From: CAVRTM01 sp963696105
Lineage (GTDB): Bacteria > Actinomycetota > Actinomycetes > Actinomycetales > Dermatophilaceae
DNA: 64,000 nucleotides
Direction: 5' to 3'
NCBI GenBank assembly: GCA_963696105.1
Contig: CAVOIP010000001.1
Location: 62,001 to 126,000, forward strand
Part shown: piece after piece, positions 8,608-15,594 of the stretch
How the letters are laid out: the number at the start of each line of letters is the position of its first letter
Position numbering within the stretch: position 1 is the stretch's first letter
Translations under genes and position numbers: made by a program
Notes under the pieces: model-generated
Told to the model about the DNA's origin: nothing
The model's input: the letters and a program-made list of their open reading frames with translations, nothing else
Databases searched by the model: none

Positions 8608-9419
8608 GCGTCGTCCACGACCGTGTCCGACGGCCTGGTCGTCGCCAAGCGCAACCTGATCAAGATCAAGCGGGTGCCCGACCTGCTGGTGTTCACGACG
8701 CTGTCGCCGATCATGTTCGTGCTGCTGTTCGCCTACGTCTTCGGCGGCGCGATCGACTCGGCCGGGGGAGGCGCGGGCTACCGCGAGTTCCTGATCGCCG
8801 GGCATCTTCGCCCAGACCGTCGTCTTCGGCGCCACCATCACCGGCGCCGGTCTGGCCGAGGACGTCAAGAAGGGCATCATCGACCGGTTCCGGTCGCTGC
8901 CGATGTCACCCGTCGGCGGTGCTGACCGGGCGCACCGTCTCCGACGTCGTCAACAACGTCCTCGTGCTCGTGGTGATGTCGCTCACCGGGCTGGTCGTCG
9001 GCTGGCGGATCCACACGTCGGTGCTCGAGGCCCTCGCCGGCTACGTCCTGCTGCTGGTGTTCGCCTACGCCATCTCGTGGGTCATGGCGTGGATCGGGAT
9101 GCTCGTGCCGAGCCCCGAGGTGGTCAACAACGCCGCGTTCATCATCATCTTCCCGCTCACCTTCGTGGCCAACACGTTCGTCCCGCTCGACACCCTGCCG
9201 GGGCCGTTGCAGACCTTCGCCGAGTGGAACCCCGTCTCGGCCGTGACCCAGGCCGCGCGCAACCTGTTCGGCAACCCCAACCCCAACCCGGCAGCCCCGC
9301 CCCCGGCCGGGTGGGCGCTGCAGCACCCGGCGAGCTACACCCTGATCTGGGCGGCCGCCGTGCTGCTGGTCTTCGTGCCGCTGGCCAACTGGCAGTACCG
9401 CCGTTCGGCCAGCCGTTGA
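8604..9419 (+). CDS. DrrB-like ABC-2 transporter permease (three indels)
   Basis: An ABC-2 type membrane protein of about 270 residues with six hydrophobic segments. Family landmarks are LSPIMFVLLFAYVFGGAI, KKGIIDRFRSLPMS, GRTVSDVVNNVLVLVVM, and the conserved end FNPVSAVTQAARNLF in the form EWNPVSAVTQAARNLFGN. Frame changes lie near 8620, 8814 and 8911 and are each resolved by one base at a codon end. It is translationally coupled to the ATPase. The pair probably exports a hydrophobic compound; the substrate cannot be inferred. A strong hairpin terminator follows at 9450. Confidence 0.83.
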   Translation: MSVVHDRVRRPGRRQAQPDQDQAGARPAGVHDAVADHVRAAVRLRLRRRDRLGRGRRGLPRVPDRRASSPRPSSSAPPSPAPVWPRTSRRASSTGSGRCRCHPSAVLTGRTVSDVVNNVLVLVVMSLTGLVVGWRIHTSVLEALAGYVLLLVFAYAISWVMAWIGMLVPSPEVVNNAAFIIIFPLTFVANTFVPLDTLPGPLQTFAEWNPVSAVTQAARNLFGNPNPNPAAPPPAGWALQHPASYTLIWAAAVLLVFVPLANWQYRRSASR

Positions 9420-9449
9420 TCGGTGCCTGACGCGCACCGGTGCCGGATA

Positions 9450-9491
9450 CGCCAGACGGCCGCCCCCCGTCGGGGAGGCGGCCGTCTGGCG
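9450..9491. terminator. Bidirectional hairpin terminator between ABC permease and greA
   Basis: A 15-bp perfect stem, with the left arm at 9450-9464 and the right arm at 9477-9491 and a 12-nt loop. It lies between convergent genes, 30 nt after the permease stop and 23 nt beyond the greA stop. There is no U-tract on either side, as is common in high-GC actinobacteria. Confidence 0.8.
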
Positions 9492-9514
9492 TGCGCTGCG
9501 TGCTGCGGGGCCGG

Positions 9515-10009
9515 TCAGGGCACGTACGGCGTGGCCTTGAGGACCTTGACCTGCAGCTCCTTGCCGTTCGGGGCCGCGTAGGTCGCGGACTCGCCGACCT
9601 TCTTGCCCATGATGGCGGCGCCGAGCGGGGACTTCTCGCTGTAGACCTCGAGGCCGGAGCCCTCGGTGATCTCGCGGCTGCCGAGCAGGAAGGACATCTC
9701 GTCGCCGAGCAGGTTCACGGTCACGACCATGCCGGGACCGACCGTGCCGTCGTCCTTCGCGGCCTCGCCCACGGTGGCCGTCTCGAGCAGCTGGGTGAGC
9801 TGGCGGATGCGGGCCTCCATCTTGCCCTGCTCCTCCTTGGCCGCGTGGTAGCCGCCGTTCTCCTTGAGGTCGCCCTCGTCGCGGGCCGCCTCGATCTTCT
9901 TGGCGATCTCGGTGCGGCCCTCGCCGGAGAGCTGGTCCAGCTCACCCTTGAGGCGGTCGTAGGCCTCCTGGGTCAGGTAACTCGCCGAGGTGGTCGCGGT
10001 GTCGCTCAC
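9515..10009 (-). CDS. greA: Transcription elongation factor GreA
   Basis: A 164-residue protein with the GreA N-terminal coiled coil. It carries the acidic tip RDEGDLKENGGYHAAKEEQ, which inserts into the RNA polymerase secondary channel to stimulate transcript cleavage, and the FKBP-like C-terminal domain (SPLGAAIMGKKVGE). Length is normal. A TTGACA-like element lies about 120 nt upstream. It is divergent in function from its neighbours but lies downstream of the DUF4307 gene on the same strand. Confidence 0.97.
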   Translation of the reverse strand: MSDTATTSASYLTQEAYDRLKGELDQLSGEGRTEIAKKIEAARDEGDLKENGGYHAAKEEQGKMEARIRQLTQLLETATVGEAAKDDGTVGPGMVVTVNLLGDEMSFLLGSREITEGSGLEVYSEKSPLGAAIMGKKVGESATYAAPNGKELQVKVLKATPYVP

Positions 10010-10125
10010 GTCAAACTCCTAGCTGGTCAAGGGGTGGCCCGGCGTCCGCCGGTGGCGGCAGGCCGGTACCAAAGAAACGGGGTCCGGACCCCGATCGGTG
10101 GAGATCGCGCGGTCCAGACCCACTG

Positions 10126-10131
10126 TGTCAA
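10126..10131 (-). promoter_or_regulatory. Possible -35 box for greA
   Basis: On the minus strand this reads TTGACA exactly, in the 190-bp space between the DUF4307 gene and greA. No equally clear -10 hexamer is seen 16-18 nt downstream, so this is only a candidate. Confidence 0.3.
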
Positions 10132-10202
10132 AGGATGAGTCTAACAAGAGGGACCGTGGATCGAGCCATCCTGCGGGCAACTTCCTGCCCGGGCCGGGTC
10201 CC

Positions 10203-10643
10203 TCAGTGCTGGCCGGCGGGCAGGACGCTGCAGCCCTGCACCTCGCCGGTCACCGCCTTCGTGGTCGTCTTCACGAGGGTGACGCGGTGCACCGACGCCT
10301 CGCCGCCGGCAGGGATGGTGACCGTCACCGCCCCGACGGTGCCGTGGTGGTTGTCGAGGGCGCGCACGACACAGGACACGTCGCGGTCGGTCGGGCGGTG
10401 GACGTCGTACGCCACGCTGATGCTGCGGTCGGTGACGTGCGCGTAGCCCAGGTCGGTCCAGGTGACCTGCCCGAGCGTGCTGGCCAGCCCCCACCAGATC
10501 GCCAGGGCCGTGCCGAGAAGGCACCCGACGGCGCCGATGACCCACCACTTGGCGGTGCCGGGAGCCGGGCGGGGGAGCGGCACGGGGAGACCTTCCGTCG
10601 GGGCGCCCGCAGGCACGGTGACATGATGAGGGACGAGATCCAT
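10203..10643 (-). CDS. DUF4307 single-pass membrane protein
   Basis: A 146-residue protein with a proline-rich N-terminus, one transmembrane helix near residues 33-55 (KWWVIGAVGCLLGTALAIWW), and an exported domain containing VTDRSISVAYDVHRPTDRDVSC with two cysteines (near C91 and C137). This architecture is that of the actinobacterial DUF4307 family, which is typically encoded divergent from mca as here. No biochemical role is established. The start at 10643 gives the usual family length. Confidence 0.8.
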   Translation of the reverse strand: MDLVPHHVTVPAGAPTEGLPVPLPRPAPGTAKWWVIGAVGCLLGTALAIWWGLASTLGQVTWTDLGYAHVTDRSISVAYDVHRPTDRDVSCVVRALDNHHGTVGAVTVTIPAGGEASVHRVTLVKTTTKAVTGEVQGCSVLPAGQH

Positions 10644-10698
10644 CGTCGATGAGCCATTGTCGGTGATGACCGGTTCGAGAACGTGGGCAGGTGTGCAG

Positions 10699-11634
10699 GT
10701 GGGTGAACGACTGCGACTGATGGCGGTGCACGCGCATCCCGACGACGAGTCCAGCAAGGGCGCGGCGACGATGGCGAAGTACGCCGCCGAGGGAGTCGAC
10801 GTGCTGGTGGTCTCCTGCACCGGCGGTGAGCGGGGCGACGTGCTCAACCCTGCCCTGCAGCACGACCCGGAGATCCTGCGCAACATGCCGGAGGTGCGCC
10901 GCCGCGAGATGGCCAAGGCGCAGGAGATCCTCGGCGTGCAGCACCGGTGGCTGGGGTTCGTCGACTCGGGGCTGCCCGAGGGCGACCCGCTGCCGCCACT
11001 GCCCGACGGCTGCTTCGCGCTCGAGCCGATCGAGGTCACCACCGAGGCGCTGGTCCGGGTCATCCGCGAGTTCCGACCGCACGTCATGACGACGTACGAC
11101 GAGAACGGCGGCTACCCGCACCCGGACCACATCATGTGCCACACCGTCTCCATGTCGGCCTTCCGCAGTGCCGCCCACCCGACCGCCCACCCGCACGCGG
11201 GCGAGCCGTGGCAGCCGCTGAAGATCTACTACAACCAGACCATGAGCAAGGGCCGGATCGTCACGTTCCACGACGCGATGGAGGCCGCCGGGCTGGAGTC
11301 GCCGTACGCGGAGTGGATCAAGCGCTGGGAGGACCGCGGCGAGCGGACGATCACCACGCGGGTGCACTGCGCGGACTACTTCCCGCAGCGCGACCGGGCG
11401 CTGCTGGCGCACGCGACGCAGGTCGACCCCGACGGCACGTGGTTCATGGTGCCGCTGGACATGCAGCGCGAGATCTGGCCGACCGAGGACTTCGAGGCGG
11501 CGCTGTCGTACGTGCCCGTGGCGCCGGGCGAGGACGACCTGTTCGCCGGGCTCGGCTCGGCGGAGGAGGCGACCGCGCTCGCGACGAGCTCGGGCCTCTC
11601 GATCGCCTACGACGGCACGGAGGACCAGCCGTGA
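10699..11634 (+). CDS. mca: Mycothiol S-conjugate amidase Mca
   Basis: A LmbE/PIG-L zinc hydrolase. The metal-binding motif AVHAHPDDESSKGAAT and the second motif YPHPDHIMCH give the zinc ligands, and TGGERGDVLNP is family-specific. The length of 311 residues fits Mca; MshB would lack the specific C-terminal region with YYNQTMSKGR. It cleaves mycothiol-toxin adducts to a mercapturic acid and GlcN-Ins. GTG at 10699 has GGGCAGG 7 nt upstream; GTG at 10693 and TTG at 10657 are alternatives. The gene marks the organism as a mycothiol producer. Confidence 0.93.
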   Translation: MGERLRLMAVHAHPDDESSKGAATMAKYAAEGVDVLVVSCTGGERGDVLNPALQHDPEILRNMPEVRRREMAKAQEILGVQHRWLGFVDSGLPEGDPLPPLPDGCFALEPIEVTTEALVRVIREFRPHVMTTYDENGGYPHPDHIMCHTVSMSAFRSAAHPTAHPHAGEPWQPLKIYYNQTMSKGRIVTFHDAMEAAGLESPYAEWIKRWEDRGERTITTRVHCADYFPQRDRALLAHATQVDPDGTWFMVPLDMQREIWPTEDFEAALSYVPVAPGEDDLFAGLGSAEEATALATSSGLSIAYDGTEDQP

Positions 11635-11936
11635 ACACTCCCAGCACCTCTGTCTCGCCCGGCCTGGGCGGGTTCCTTGCCTTCTTCCTGCTCGCGATCG
11701 CGCTGTGGCTGCTCATGCGCAACATGAACAAGCGGATGCGCCGGATGACCTACCGCGAGGAGCAGGAGGCCGCGGCCAGGGCGAAGCGGGGCGAGGCGCC
11801 GACGACACCGGCCGACGGGCGCACCCAGGGCCGGCCCGTGGACAGCACCGACGTCGACCGTCCATCCGGGCCTCTCGACGACCGTTCCGGCCCCGGCGGC
11901 GACCGTTCCGGCCCCGAGGACGGCCCGCGCCCCTAG
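11631..11936 (+). CDS. Small membrane protein coupled to mca
   Basis: A 101-residue protein whose GTG start overlaps the mca stop (GTGA). One transmembrane helix (GGFLAFFLLAIALWLLMRNM) is followed by a basic stretch and a disordered, Asp/Pro/Gly-rich C-terminus with repeated DRSGP. Small proteins of this layout commonly follow mca in actinobacteria. Function is unknown; coupling suggests co-expression with Mca. Confidence 0.7.
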   Translation: MNTPSTSVSPGLGGFLAFFLLAIALWLLMRNMNKRMRRMTYREEQEAAARAKRGEAPTTPADGRTQGRPVDSTDVDRPSGPLDDRSGPGGDRSGPEDGPRP

Positions 11937-11961
11937 GCGCCTGACTGCCCCCACAACCACG

Positions 11962-12104
11962 GCAAACCTGGGGGTTCTGCGGGAGTCCCGCAGACCTGGT
12001 GGTTCTGCGGGGCGGAGTCCCGCAGACCTGGTGGTTCTGCGGGGTGGAGTCCCGCAAACCTGGTGGTTCTGCGGGGTGGAGTCCCGCAAACCTGGTGGTT
12101 CTGC
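11962..12104 (+). repeat. 32-bp-period tandem repeat, locus 1 (five units)
   Basis: Five copies of a 19-bp core, GCARACCTGGTGGTTCTGC, begin at 11962, 11990, 12022, 12054 and 12086. The last four are exactly 32 bp apart, separated by a 13-bp GGGGYGGAGTCCC linker. Each core can fold as a short imperfect hairpin. The array lies between convergent genes (the mca-coupled small protein and the hemolysin-III-like gene). The same element recurs at 29474 and, inverted, at 31305. Confidence 0.9.
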
Positions 12105-12145
12105 CGCGGCAGAGCTCCAGGGTGGCTGGATGGTCGGGTCGTGGG

Positions 12146-12844
12146 TCAGGTCGCGGTGGTGTGGCCGTAGACGGCCAGCGACACGGCGATGTAGTGAACG
12201 GCGAACGCGGCCACCGTGAACGCGTGGAAGACCTCGTGGAAGCCGAACCACCGCGGCGAGGGGTCGGGCCGCTTGGTTCCGTAGACGACGGCGCCGAGCG
12301 TGTAGAGCAGCCCGCCGACCGCGATGAGCGTGACCACCGCCGCACCGCCGCCGCGGTAGAGCGGCTCCAGGTAGAAGACGGCGACCCAGCCCAGGGCGAC
12401 GTAGATCGGGGTGTAGAGCCAGCGCGGTGCGCCGACCCAGAAGACGCGGAAGAGCACCCCGCCGATGGCGCCGGCCCAGGCGACGAGCAGCAGCGAGCGG
12501 GACTGCCCCTCGGGCAGCAGCAGCAGCGCGAAGGGCGTGTAGGTCCCGGCGATGATCAGGAAGATGTTGGAGTGGTCCAGGCGCTTGAGCACGCCCTCCA
12601 GCCGCGGCGACCACGTCCCCCGGTGGTAGACCGCTGAGGTGCCGAACAGCAGCGCCGCGGTGAGCGCGAAGACGGCCGCCCCCACCCGTGCCTTGTCCGT
12701 CGGCGCCAGTGCGACCAGGACGACGCCGGCAGCCAGGGCCAGCGGGAAGGTCCCGGCGTGGATCCACCCGCGCAGCCGCGGCTTGACGACGGCGACGGCG
12801 GCCTCGAGCGGGCTGCGGTCGGCGGGTTCGGCTGGCATCGGCAT
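12146..12844 (-). CDS. Hemolysin-III/PAQR family membrane protein
   Basis: A 232-residue protein with seven hydrophobic segments and the PAQR signatures: SAVYHRGTW in the first third (metal-binding His), DHSNIFLIIAGTYTPF in the middle, and HEVFHAFTVAAFAVHYIAV near the C-terminus. These His residues form the zinc site in the superfamily. The role in bacteria is thought to involve membrane lipid homeostasis and not haemolysis. The start could be ATG 12844 or 12838. It follows the photolyase gene by 30 nt on the same strand and has two operator-like palindromes directly upstream. Confidence 0.85.
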   Translation of the reverse strand: MPMPAEPADRSPLEAAVAVVKPRLRGWIHAGTFPLALAAGVVLVALAPTDKARVGAAVFALTAALLFGTSAVYHRGTWSPRLEGVLKRLDHSNIFLIIAGTYTPFALLLLPEGQSRSLLLVAWAGAIGGVLFRVFWVGAPRWLYTPIYVALGWVAVFYLEPLYRGGGAAVVTLIAVGGLLYTLGAVVYGTKRPDPSPRWFGFHEVFHAFTVAAFAVHYIAVSLAVYGHTTAT

Positions 12845-12859
12845 GGCGTCACGATAATT

Positions 12860-12886
12860 TACGCGAGCGTAGGTTACGAAGTCGTA
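12860..12886 (-). promoter_or_regulatory. Twin TACG-N4-CGTA palindromes (TetR-type operator candidates)
   Basis: Two 12-bp palindromes of the same layout, TACGCGAGCGTA at 12860-12871 and TACGAAGTCGTA at 12875-12886, are spaced 15 bp centre to centre. They occupy the space 16-42 nt ahead of the hemolysin-III-like start and overlap the photolyase stop codon. TTACG-N4-CGTAA sites are typical for TetR-family repressors of lipid genes. This is an unusually AT-rich patch for the window. Confidence 0.6.
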
Positions 12887-14373
12887 GGTTGGGGAGGGGG
12901 CACCGAACCGGCGTCCTCGGCGAGCAGCCGGTCCAGGTCCTTCAGCCGGTCCAGGCCACGCACCGCCTGCCGCATCCGGGGGTTGGCCTCGAAGCGCTCG
13001 CGGTGCCGGGCGAGGAACACCCAGTAGCCGGCCGTCATCGGGCAGGCGCGCTCGCCGACGCGGACCGTGGGGTCGAAGACGCACCCGCCGCAGTGGTCGG
13101 TCATCCTCGAGAGGTAGTTGCCGCCGGCGACGTACGGCTTGGTGGCCATGACGCCTCCGTCGGCGTGCTGGGACATGCCGACCACGTTGGGCACCATCAC
13201 CCAGTCGTAGCCGTCGACGAAGCTGCGGTGGAACCAGTCCGTGACGGCGGCCGGGTCCCAGCCGCGCTGCTGCGCATAGTTGCCGAGCACCATCAGCCGC
13301 GGGATGTGGTGGGTCCAGCCGGTCTGGCGCACCGACGTCAGGGCGCTGGACACGCACGCGGCCCGAGTCCCGGTGGGGTCCAGGTCCTGGAACCACGCCG
13401 GTATGGCGCCGCGCGCGCCCAGCTCGTTGCGCCGGCGGTAGTCGGGCCCGAGGTGCCAGTAGAGGTGCCACACGTAGTCACGCCAGCCGACGACCTGGCG
13501 GATGAAGCCCTCCACCGAGGCCAGCGGTGCGGACCCGCGGCGGTAGGCGTCCTCGGCGGCCCGGGCGACCTCGACCGGGTCGAGCAACCCCAGGTTCATC
13601 GGCGCCGACAGCATCGAGTGCGCCATCCACCGGTCGCCGCCCAGAACGGCGTCCTCGTGGCGACCGAAGGAGGGGAGCCGGTGCTCGACGAAGTCGTCCA
13701 GGGCGGTCAGCGCCTCCGTCCGGGTCGCGGCGAACCGGCGGGGCCCGTCCTCGCCGACCATGGCCACCTCCTCGGCCGCCCACCGGTCCAGGTCGCTGCG
13801 GACCTGCGCGTCGATCTCGTCCTCCACCGGCCAGCGCGGCTCGGGCACGCCGAGGGTGTCCCGGCCCCGCGGCGGCGGCTCGCGGTTGTCCGCGTCGAAG
13901 TTCCAGCGGCCACCCTCGGGCTCTGGCCCCTCCATCAGCAGGCCGAGCCGCTGGCGGGAGTCGCGGTAGAAGTCCTCCATCAGCAGCCGGCGCCGCGCGC
14001 GGCCGGACGCCCAGGCGGCGAAGTCGGCCCGGCTCGTCGCATAGCCGCGGGCGGGCAGCCGGGCGATGTCTCGGTCCTCGCGCACGGCGTTGACCAGGTG
14101 CAGTGCCGCCCAGCTCGTCGGCTGGACGACGTCGAGCGGCCCGTCGACGTCTGCCAGGGCCTCCCGGTAGGTTCCGGACCGGACGTAGGTGCACCGGGCG
14201 CCCAGCTCGGCGGCCCGGTGTCGCATGGCCGAGAGCACCAGGTGAGCCTTCTGCCGGTGGAACCGGCGGCGGGCGAAGACGCGCCGGGACTCCACGAGCA
14301 GCACCTGCTGGCTGTCGTCGTCCAGGAAGTGCGGCCCGAGCTGGTCCCCGAACAGCCACCGTCGCCGGGTCAT
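12874..14373 (-). CDS. 4Fe-4S bacterial cryptochrome/photolyase (PhrB/CryB type)
   Basis: A 499-residue photolyase-related protein. The N-terminal Rossmann domain begins RRRWLFGDQLGPHF. The C-terminal FAD domain includes EGFIRQVVGWRDYVWHLYW and WTHHIPRLMVLGNYA. Four Cys match the iron-sulfur ligands of this family: one in TRAACVSS, two in DHCGGCVFDP, and one in GERACPMTAGYW. The class repairs (6-4) photoproducts or acts as a light sensor using FAD and a lumazine antenna. The ATG at 14373 gives normal length. It probably forms a two-gene unit with the hemolysin-III-like gene. Confidence 0.88.
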   Translation of the reverse strand: MTRRRWLFGDQLGPHFLDDDSQQVLLVESRRVFARRRFHRQKAHLVLSAMRHRAAELGARCTYVRSGTYREALADVDGPLDVVQPTSWAALHLVNAVREDRDIARLPARGYATSRADFAAWASGRARRRLLMEDFYRDSRQRLGLLMEGPEPEGGRWNFDADNREPPPRGRDTLGVPEPRWPVEDEIDAQVRSDLDRWAAEEVAMVGEDGPRRFAATRTEALTALDDFVEHRLPSFGRHEDAVLGGDRWMAHSMLSAPMNLGLLDPVEVARAAEDAYRRGSAPLASVEGFIRQVVGWRDYVWHLYWHLGPDYRRRNELGARGAIPAWFQDLDPTGTRAACVSSALTSVRQTGWTHHIPRLMVLGNYAQQRGWDPAAVTDWFHRSFVDGYDWVMVPNVVGMSQHADGGVMATKPYVAGGNYLSRMTDHCGGCVFDPTVRVGERACPMTAGYWVFLARHRERFEANPRMRQAVRGLDRLKDLDRLLAEDAGSVPPPQPTTS

Positions 14374-14484
14374 GTCGGCAGCGTAGGCGCCCGGTGGCCG
14401 GTGCGCCCGCGGAGCGTCCGGCCGCCGTGCGCACCGGCCCGGGAGTACGGTGGTCGCGATCTCTCGTGCCGAGGAGGCTGTCCT

Positions 14485-15246
14485 GTGGGGCTGCGGAACC
14501 TGCTGTACGGCGCCTACGAGCGACGGCTCGCTGCCCGCCTCCCGGCCGGCAGCCTCCCGCGCCACGTCGGCGTCATGCTCGACGGCAACCGGCGCTGGGC
14601 GCGGGCCAACGGCGCCAACACCGAGCAGGGCCACCAGGCCGGTGCCGACAACATCCTGCCGCTGCTCGGGTGGTGCGAGGACGTCGGCGTCGAGGTGGTC
14701 ACCCTGTGGCTGCTGTCCACCGACAACCTCAACCGCCCGGCCGCCGAGCTGACCCCGCTGCTGTCGATCATCGAGTCGGTCGTCACCGACCTCGCCGCCG
14801 AGGGCCGCTGGCGGCTCAACCCGGTCGGCGCGCTGGATCTCCTGCCGGCGCCCACCGCGCACCGGCTCAAGGACGCCGCCGACCTGACCCGCGGGGTCGA
14901 GGGGATGATCGTCAACATCGCGGTCGGTTACGGCGGGCGCCGCGAGATCGCCGATGCGGTCCGCTCCCTGCTGCAGGAGCAGGCCGCCAAGGGCACCTCG
15001 ATCGAGCAGCTCGCCGAGGTGCTGGACGTCGAGCACATCGCCGAGCACCTCTACACCAAGGGTCAGCCCGACCCCGACCTGGTCATCCGCACCTCCGGCG
15101 AGCAGCGCCTGGGCGGGTTCCTGCTCTGGCAGAGCGCGCACAGCGAGTTCTACTTCTGCGAGGCGTTCTGGCCCGACTTCCGGCACGTGGACTTCCTGCG
15201 GGCCCTGCGCGCCTACGCCGAGCGCGAGCGGCGCTTCGGCTCCTGA
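14485..15246 (+). CDS. uppS: Isoprenyl transferase (cis-prenyl diphosphate synthase)
   Basis: A 253-residue Z-prenyltransferase. The catalytic Asp lies in HVGVMLDGNRRWA, and the family motifs are DLVIRTSGEQRLGGFLLWQ and SEFYFCEAFWP. The sequence resembles the short-chain actinobacterial type (Rv1086-like, Z,E-farnesyl diphosphate) in its N-terminal extension LRNLLYGAYERRL. It supplies polyprenyl phosphate carriers for the cell wall. GTG at 14485 has GAGGAGG about 8 nt upstream. A 22-bp palindrome follows the stop. Confidence 0.92.
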   Translation: MGLRNLLYGAYERRLAARLPAGSLPRHVGVMLDGNRRWARANGANTEQGHQAGADNILPLLGWCEDVGVEVVTLWLLSTDNLNRPAAELTPLLSIIESVVTDLAAEGRWRLNPVGALDLLPAPTAHRLKDAADLTRGVEGMIVNIAVGYGGRREIADAVRSLLQEQAAKGTSIEQLAEVLDVEHIAEHLYTKGQPDPDLVIRTSGEQRLGGFLLWQSAHSEFYFCEAFWPDFRHVDFLRALRAYAERERRFGS

Positions 15247-15257
15247 GCCGCCGCCCC

Positions 15258-15279
15258 CTCGTGGCCGCGCGGCCACGAG
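15258..15279 (+). terminator. Perfect 22-bp palindrome after uppS
   Basis: CTCGTGGCCGCG and its complement form an 11-bp-arm perfect palindrome starting 12 nt after the uppS stop. It probably acts as a terminator hairpin, without a U-run. Confidence 0.6.
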
Positions 15280-15365
15280 CGGGTCCACCCGCCGAAGCGC
15301 CGGCCCCGCGCGGGTCCACCCGCCGAAGCGCCGGGTGCGGGTCCACCCGCCGAAGCGCCGGGTGC
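15279..15365 (+). repeat. Three-copy GCGGGTCCACCCGCCGAAGC repeat
   Basis: Three copies of a 24-bp unit start at 15279, 15310 and 15337, so periods are 31 and 27 bp. Each unit contains CGGGTCCACCCG, an imperfect inverted repeat able to form a small hairpin. This fills most of the 348-bp gap between uppS and phoH; the remainder (15366-15594) shows no gene and presumably holds the phoH promoter. Confidence 0.8.
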
Positions 15366-15594
15366 GACGCGCCGGGCGCGACGCGCCGGGAAAGAACTCA
15401 CGCGCACGGGGTGGCCGTCGTAACGTAAGAACTGACGCCGGGCACCTGTCCGACGTTCGGGAGGCCACCAGATGGAGCGACTGCAGCTCCGGGCGGAGGG
15501 CCGGCACCGGTCCCACCGTCTCGTGGGGGCACGGTCCCGGCACCACGCCTGCGAGTAGGCACAGCCGGTTGAGCTGCGCCGAGGGAGTCGAAAC

